Assembly (NCBI RefSeq): GCF_001039355.2
Contig: NW_019775489.1
Coordinates: forward strand, 227,690-266,015
Direction of reading: 5' to 3'
From: Lingula anatina
Lineage: Eukaryota; Brachiopoda; Lingulata; Lingulida; Lingulidae
Length of the DNA stretch: 38,326 bases
Positions 33,315 through 38,326 of this stretch are shown piece after piece. Numbering within the stretch: the stretch's first letter is position 1; each line of letters starts with the position of its first letter. Both the position numbers and the translations under genes were made by a program. Below the pieces are notes generated by a model, which was not told the DNA's origin, did not search any database, and saw nothing but the letters and a program-made list of their open reading frames with translations.

Positions 33315-36300
33315 TAAGATTTTCCTCGTGTATAACTAATGGATTTTCCTGGGGTATTTTTTTCCTACTAACCAACCTTTAATCCTACTTTCCTGTCACT
33401 TTCCATAACTATGAAACAATCTGTAAAAGTTTTGAAAAGTTCTTAGCCCACACTTAAATATTTTTTTTTTGTTCTGCCATCACCTCCGTCTTCAGATATT
33501 CAGGAGATTCACAATTGTGTAAAGATGTCTGACAGGTGGCAAGGTTCATCAGGAGGTGATAAATTATTAATGTGACATCAATTCAAGGCATTTAAATTTA
33601 GCTGTTAAAACGCTATCAAAAAGTATTATATATTTGTCCTTAGATAATTTGACAAATTTTGGTTTATGTCATATTTAAAAGGGTTGCTTAAAAGCTCTGA
33701 TTTGTTCTTTGAATGTAATTAATGTTAAACAGAAGTAAAAATTCAACATCTGATTCAGACATGGTGGTTTAAAACGACCAAAGATGGCAATGCACATTAA
33801 AAGATAAACACCATGTAAAAAGAAATGTGCTTGAATTCAACAAAGTTCAGAATGAATTCATGAACAAACATGGAGACACTATGTATAAAGGGAAAGAGTA
33901 TTGAAAATGAATCAAATTTCTAAGAGCAATTTCACAAAAGATTTCCCCCTGCGGCTTTTATATGTGATAGGAATTTGATCTCTTTCATTTCTTCTTTTGT
34001 TACAGTAATATATACAGTATCTATGTTAAATCTTCTCTTCTCTCCTTTTCACTTCCAATTCTTTGGTTACTAAAACTTTGAATAATATTGATGTAAATGA
34101 AGACATGAGAGAATCTCTCTATGAATTTCAAGTGCATTTCTCACGTTTCCCTTTCACAGTGTATTTATCTGCTGGTGTGGATTGCTTCCACCATACAACA
34201 ACAGGAGCTCTCAGTGACAAGTGTGCAGCTGTGACCAGAATGACTCATACCACTAGTACTGGCATTATTCTGCATTTAATTTAGCCATTAAAGAAAGAAT
34301 TTAAAATGAGTAGAGAGAACCACAAAATGTACCAGCTTTACACATAGTTCTGTATTTGGTAAGAATACTAACAGCACTCAATTTGAAAAAAAAACTTTGC
34401 TTCAAGTCACAATGCAAGTGGGGTGGTAAAATTATATGTAAAATAGCAGGTCTGTATGTAAAAAAAGTAAACTTTGCTAATGCATGTGTGTGTGTGTGCA
34501 CCTCCGCATGCAAAATCTTTTTCAAACATGTACATGGATTGTGAAATCTTGTCTCAAACAGAATAAAAACCACCGCTTCCTGGTAAAAAAAATCCCCCAC
34601 AACCACAGGTGCCCCGGGCACAGCTGTTTGCTCTCCATTTGATCTCTCAGAATATCTCAGGTAACTTCACATCCAATTAAGTTCTGCTACAGGTCCCGCA
34701 CATAGTTAAATAACAAGATCAGACAGTGGGCCTTATTAGAAAGGTTTCCATCATCCTCTCATCATCCTAGAACCTCCTGGGGCATATCATTCAGAGAAAT
34801 GCCAACAGTTTATCTTCCCTGTCTGTCCTCAGTTGTTTTAATCAGAAATTACTGCATGTTATCTCATATGATGCCAGAAATAAGTATCAACATACAGCAT
34901 ATGTGGATCAGACATGCTGACTGGATAACACATAGGGACGCTGACAACAACAGATCTGTGGTTTCACCATAGCTCCTGGAAAATTATCTTATTTGTACAT
35001 ATAAAGATTAGAGAGAGAAAGAGAAAATGCAAATAGTATGTGTATATCATCAAATTTACTGGATGAAAAGATGCACTGAATACATAAAAAAATTAATTCA
35101 ATAAATCTTTGAGCAAATTTTGTGAAAGTGATTCTTTCAAAAATGATGAACAAGAAAAATAGCTTGTGCTTGTCTGTCAGAGAGATAAATACACTGACAT
35201 GAAACTTTGAAGCTATAGAAACGAAATGCATACTTCTCTAGTAATATTTCACAGTGCTATACTTTTACATGGTCAATTAATGAGAATTTATGATAATTAA
35301 GTGCAGACACCTGCTAAATGATATACAAGAGGGACCTGGAAGTCATATAGTGCTAAACAGCACATATACAACTGTGAACAAGTAGGCAAATTAGAAACAA
35401 ACTGCCTCTGGGAAGAACCAAACCCATAGGAGTATTATTACATATTATACTAATAATAGTCCTCCAGTCAAACTTTGTCGATCTTTCATCATTCATCATT
35501 TGTAGTACCTGTCTTCCTTAAGTTCTTACTTTATGTTCTAACTTTCATTTCAAAGAAAACATATTTCAACTGAAACTTCTTATATTAATGTTTTTTTTTC
35601 AATCATTCACTTTCCTTTTTGTTTCCCAAACAATATTTCAAAAAGAATCATAGCATTTATTTCTACAAACAAACTAGTAAATAATAATTAAATATTTAAA
35701 TATCACTAATGAACTATCCTTCACAATTGAAGGTGACTTGCAAGGTATTTTGGTCTTTGACTATCTATCAATGTGACTTTTGATAATCTGTCAATTTCAT
35801 TAAGAAAATAGTTGTCAGATATTATATACTAGTATATGTGGCAAATCTCCTACACCAGAATTATGTCAATAAACATGCATATTTACAACAAAATCCAATA
35901 AACGACATTTGAATGTGAAGTTCTCTTAATTTCTTTTCCAATAAGTAACTCAAGTAGCTAAGACGAGCAAAAGTGGGCTATTTTCCAGCCAAGCAATTCT
36001 TACACATAGAGGAAGTAATGGAGATTGATTAAAATCAATAGCTCAATAATAAGCCACTGACAAAGTATGCACTGTACAGTTCATCTCTCAGCAATGACTA
36101 CTGGGAACAATTTCTGCTATTGGCAGCTTTTAATATCATCCAAGGCTCTCTAAGTATTGGGGTTTATCAGTAAATGAAACACAAGTTCAACTCCCAGAGC
36201 GTATCATTTATTAATGAGATCCACTTATGATTCTGTGTTTGGAATTTGTAAGATTTAAGATATAAACAATCCCATATCTATACAAGTATCTTAATATGGA

Positions 36301-36966
36301 TGGCAACCCCGAATCCACAAAACAAATATCATAGCTTGATGTGTGTGGCTGCAATCTATGACATTTACAAAATCACAAACCTAAGTATAAAGACCAATGC
36401 TGGCATCAATATTTTTGACATAAAAGTCTTACTTCAATACTATATACTAAATCATCACGACACCCCTTTGGTTAAATTAAGTAATTAATTGGAAGAACAA
36501 GAAAAAGAGGTGTCCTAAATGGAACCTGCACTGGGTTGTACAACAGACATCAGACTGACTGCTATCATGAGGCGTACCAAATTATTTCAATTCGACATCA
36601 CTGGAAACACAACTCTGCATTGATCTTCAACAACTGTGTCCAAAGTGTAGTAGGTGAATCAGATTAACAGCTGCAGGTTTATGATTAAAGTGGTTTTCCT
36701 CTGATTTTGGCATCTTTGAATTAGCAGTAAATTGTTATCAACCATTCAGTAAGGTGAAGTAGTGGCAGCTAAACCTAACAGGCTTATTTTTCAATAGAAA
36801 CCTCGCAATCCATGCAGACAAATTTATTGCACATTCAAAGTGACAACAACAATATCAGATTCTTCCAAAAACAGCTAAAGTATAAACTACACTAATAATT
36901 CAATGTCTACCAGGACAACTTCATCATTGAACAAGACTACAAGTGTTTTCACCTGAGAAGTAGACT

Positions 36967-36990
36967 CCCCCCCCCCCCCCACCACCACCA
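36967..36990. repeat. C14 tract followed by (ACC)n
   Basis: Fourteen C then three ACC units; simple low-complexity sequence. Confidence 0.85.
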
Positions 36991-37798
36991 ACCTCTATCC
37001 TTCTCCAGCAGAACTAGGATCCAAAAATTATTTCTGGATCCTAAATAGACCAAACCACAGGTGTTGTAATAACTCCTAAGTTTTGATGTTGATTGAAGAA
37101 ACTATTTTTAAAACACAAATTTATATACAAAATGTTATTGCATGTCAATGTTCAGTGAGATCAAACAAAAAGTTTCACCAAAATGAGATTGCCATAATAA
37201 CACATGTATCCAAGATAAAAGAAATGGTAAAAATAACTCTCCTCAGAAATTTGCAATCCATCAGTTAAGATCACCAGAAAGAAATAAAAACCATCAGCCT
37301 GACAAAGAATTCCACAAATCAATCCATCTGTCCATCTTAACTCTGCTTTCTTACTTTGCGCTTGTGGACACTGTGATTTACAAGCCTATTCTTACAGCAT
37401 AAATCATTTCAAATGCCACCTTTATCAGTCTTTTAAGCAACTATTTCTTATTTCTGCTGCTCAGTGGTGTATTTATCACACTGATGATCAAGTCTGAGCT
37501 TCCTGTGGTTTGCAGGTGGGTTTCCAGATGAGTTATGTCCACCAAACTCACTTCTTTTGGTTTGATTAGCTCACCACTGGTAGTAATTCTTACCCTTCAG
37601 TAATATCAAGCCTACTAAAGAAGGTCTTTGCCATCATATCAGCATCCTATGGCAAGCAGATAACCATAAGACACTCAACATGAGTGGTTACAAGTGCCTA
37701 CTAGTAGTTAAATGGGCCTAATCTGCCTGGAAACATGTCCATACCCTACCTGGTCACATTAATGACAAGACCAATGCATTACTGCAACACTGGAAGGG

Positions 37799-37814
37799 GA
37801 GGAGGGGGGGGGGG
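37799..37814. repeat. G-rich run
   Basis: Purine-rich stretch with a G12 core, probably length-variable. Confidence 0.8.
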
Positions 37815-38150
37815 GAGAGTGGGTTAACATGGCTTTTACCTTAAATGGAGGTTTAAGTGATTAAAAGTGCTTATAAATATAGCCTGGTAAATATTATATA
37901 TTTATTTTGGATGAAAATGGAATCCAAATAACTTTTGGACATTTTAAAAATTTTATTATCATGCTAACAGCACAGTTTCAGTTTACAAAATGCTTAAAGA
38001 CAGTCTCAGCGCGTTAAAACCTTAAAATAGCACGAAAATGAATTTTCCTGGAAAACTCACCAATTTCCCCATAATGACCAAGGTATATCCTATCCAAAAC
38101 CGTTCAGAAAATAAAGCTACCTAATACCGTTTTTAAGTTCCATTAAATAA

Positions 38151-38297
38151 TAAAAGACGACTCGTCTTAAATACTCAGCTACCACCTCACAGTACGGCTT
38201 CAGAACGCGCAATTTCTCGCTAAGTCTCGCGGTTTACTATGAATGAAGTACTACGGCTGAGACCCGGATGTTACTATTTGGCGCCAAAACAGTAAAC
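38151..38297 (+). promoter_or_regulatory. CpG-rich promoter with palindromic E2F site
   Basis: CpG dinucleotides (CGCGCAA, CTCGC, CTCGCGG, CCCGG, GGCGCC) cluster here, in contrast to the AT-rich sequence to the left. TTTGGCGCCAAA at 38277-38288 is a perfect palindrome containing two overlapping E2F half-sites (TTTGGCGC). It lies 10 bases before an ATG in strong context. The arrangement resembles S-phase gene promoters with E2F sites close to the start of transcription. It could also serve a divergent minus-strand transcript. Confidence 0.6.
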
Positions 38298-38326
38298 ATG
38301 GCTCAGACGCGCGTCAAGTCTGAACA
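38298..38326 (+). CDS. Possible 5' end of a cell-cycle gene, cut by the window edge
   Basis: ATG at 38298 has A at -3 and G at +4 and opens nine codons, MAQTRVKSE, before the window stops. Only the context (CpG island, E2F palindrome) suggests a real gene. The start resembles the N-terminus of Cdt1-type replication licensing factors (vertebrate proteins begin like MEQRRVTDFF, with a PIP degron), but the residue at the first Phe position is Glu here, so I do not assign a name. The remaining sequence lies outside the window. Confidence 0.35.

Larger units (their letters stand above)
29618..38150 (-). other. Upstream NOS1AP intron or 5' region, no coding exon found
   Basis: 8.5 kb searched on the minus strand for an exon encoding the PTB N-terminus with a phase-0 donor; none was recognised. 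It contains the (AAAT)n repeat, MITE copy E and simple C- and G-runs. Either the intron continues past the right edge or the first exon has diverged beyond recognition by eye. Confidence 0.6.

Overview
The window is animal nuclear DNA. Its genes are split by canonical GT-AG introns, the non-coding sequence is AT-rich, microsatellites are long, and small non-autonomous DNA transposons are abundant. Protein content points to a lophotrochozoan, most likely a mollusc (inference from the style of one intronless peptide-type GPCR and the divergence of a second gene; not proven). No prokaryotic, CRISPR, rRNA or tRNA feature was recognised.

Layout. Bases 1-546 are a long inverted repeat (MITE-like) that begins at the window edge. 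Bases 547-3373 hold no recognised gene, but carry a cluster of perfect CRE palindromes (924-997) and a Harbinger-like MITE (1708-1922). An intronless class A peptide-type GPCR is encoded on the + strand at 3374-4627. It is tail-to-tail with a large minus-strand gene whose candidate poly(A) signal lies only about 60 bp from the GPCR's.

That minus-strand gene fills most of the window. Nine consecutive coding exons (29617 down to 7586) splice in frame to 647 residues that I recognise as NOS1AP (CAPON), the PTB-domain adaptor of neuronal nitric oxide synthase. The first coding exon, about 35 residues at the start of the PTB domain, was not found and probably lies beyond the right edge. The C-terminus ends in Leu-Ser-Thr-Ser rather than the hydrophobic PDZ ligand of the vertebrate protein.

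The introns hold several families of short palindromic elements: four copies plus one partial duplicate of a ~210 bp Harbinger-like MITE, a TTAA-flanked piggyBac-like MITE, and two further hairpin elements. They also hold large dinucleotide repeats. Three assembly scars are visible: a 25-N gap and two single-N joins, one of which duplicates 338 bp exactly. The last ~170 bp are CpG-rich, with a perfect palindromic E2F site 10 bp upstream of a good-context ATG. This looks like the promoter and first codons of a + strand cell-cycle gene running off the window.

The GPCR, NOS1AP and the right-edge gene are neighbours without evident functional linkage. I found no convincing novel multi-gene system. 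The most noteworthy points are the altered NOS1AP C-terminus, the CRE cluster, the edge E2F promoter and the MITE families.
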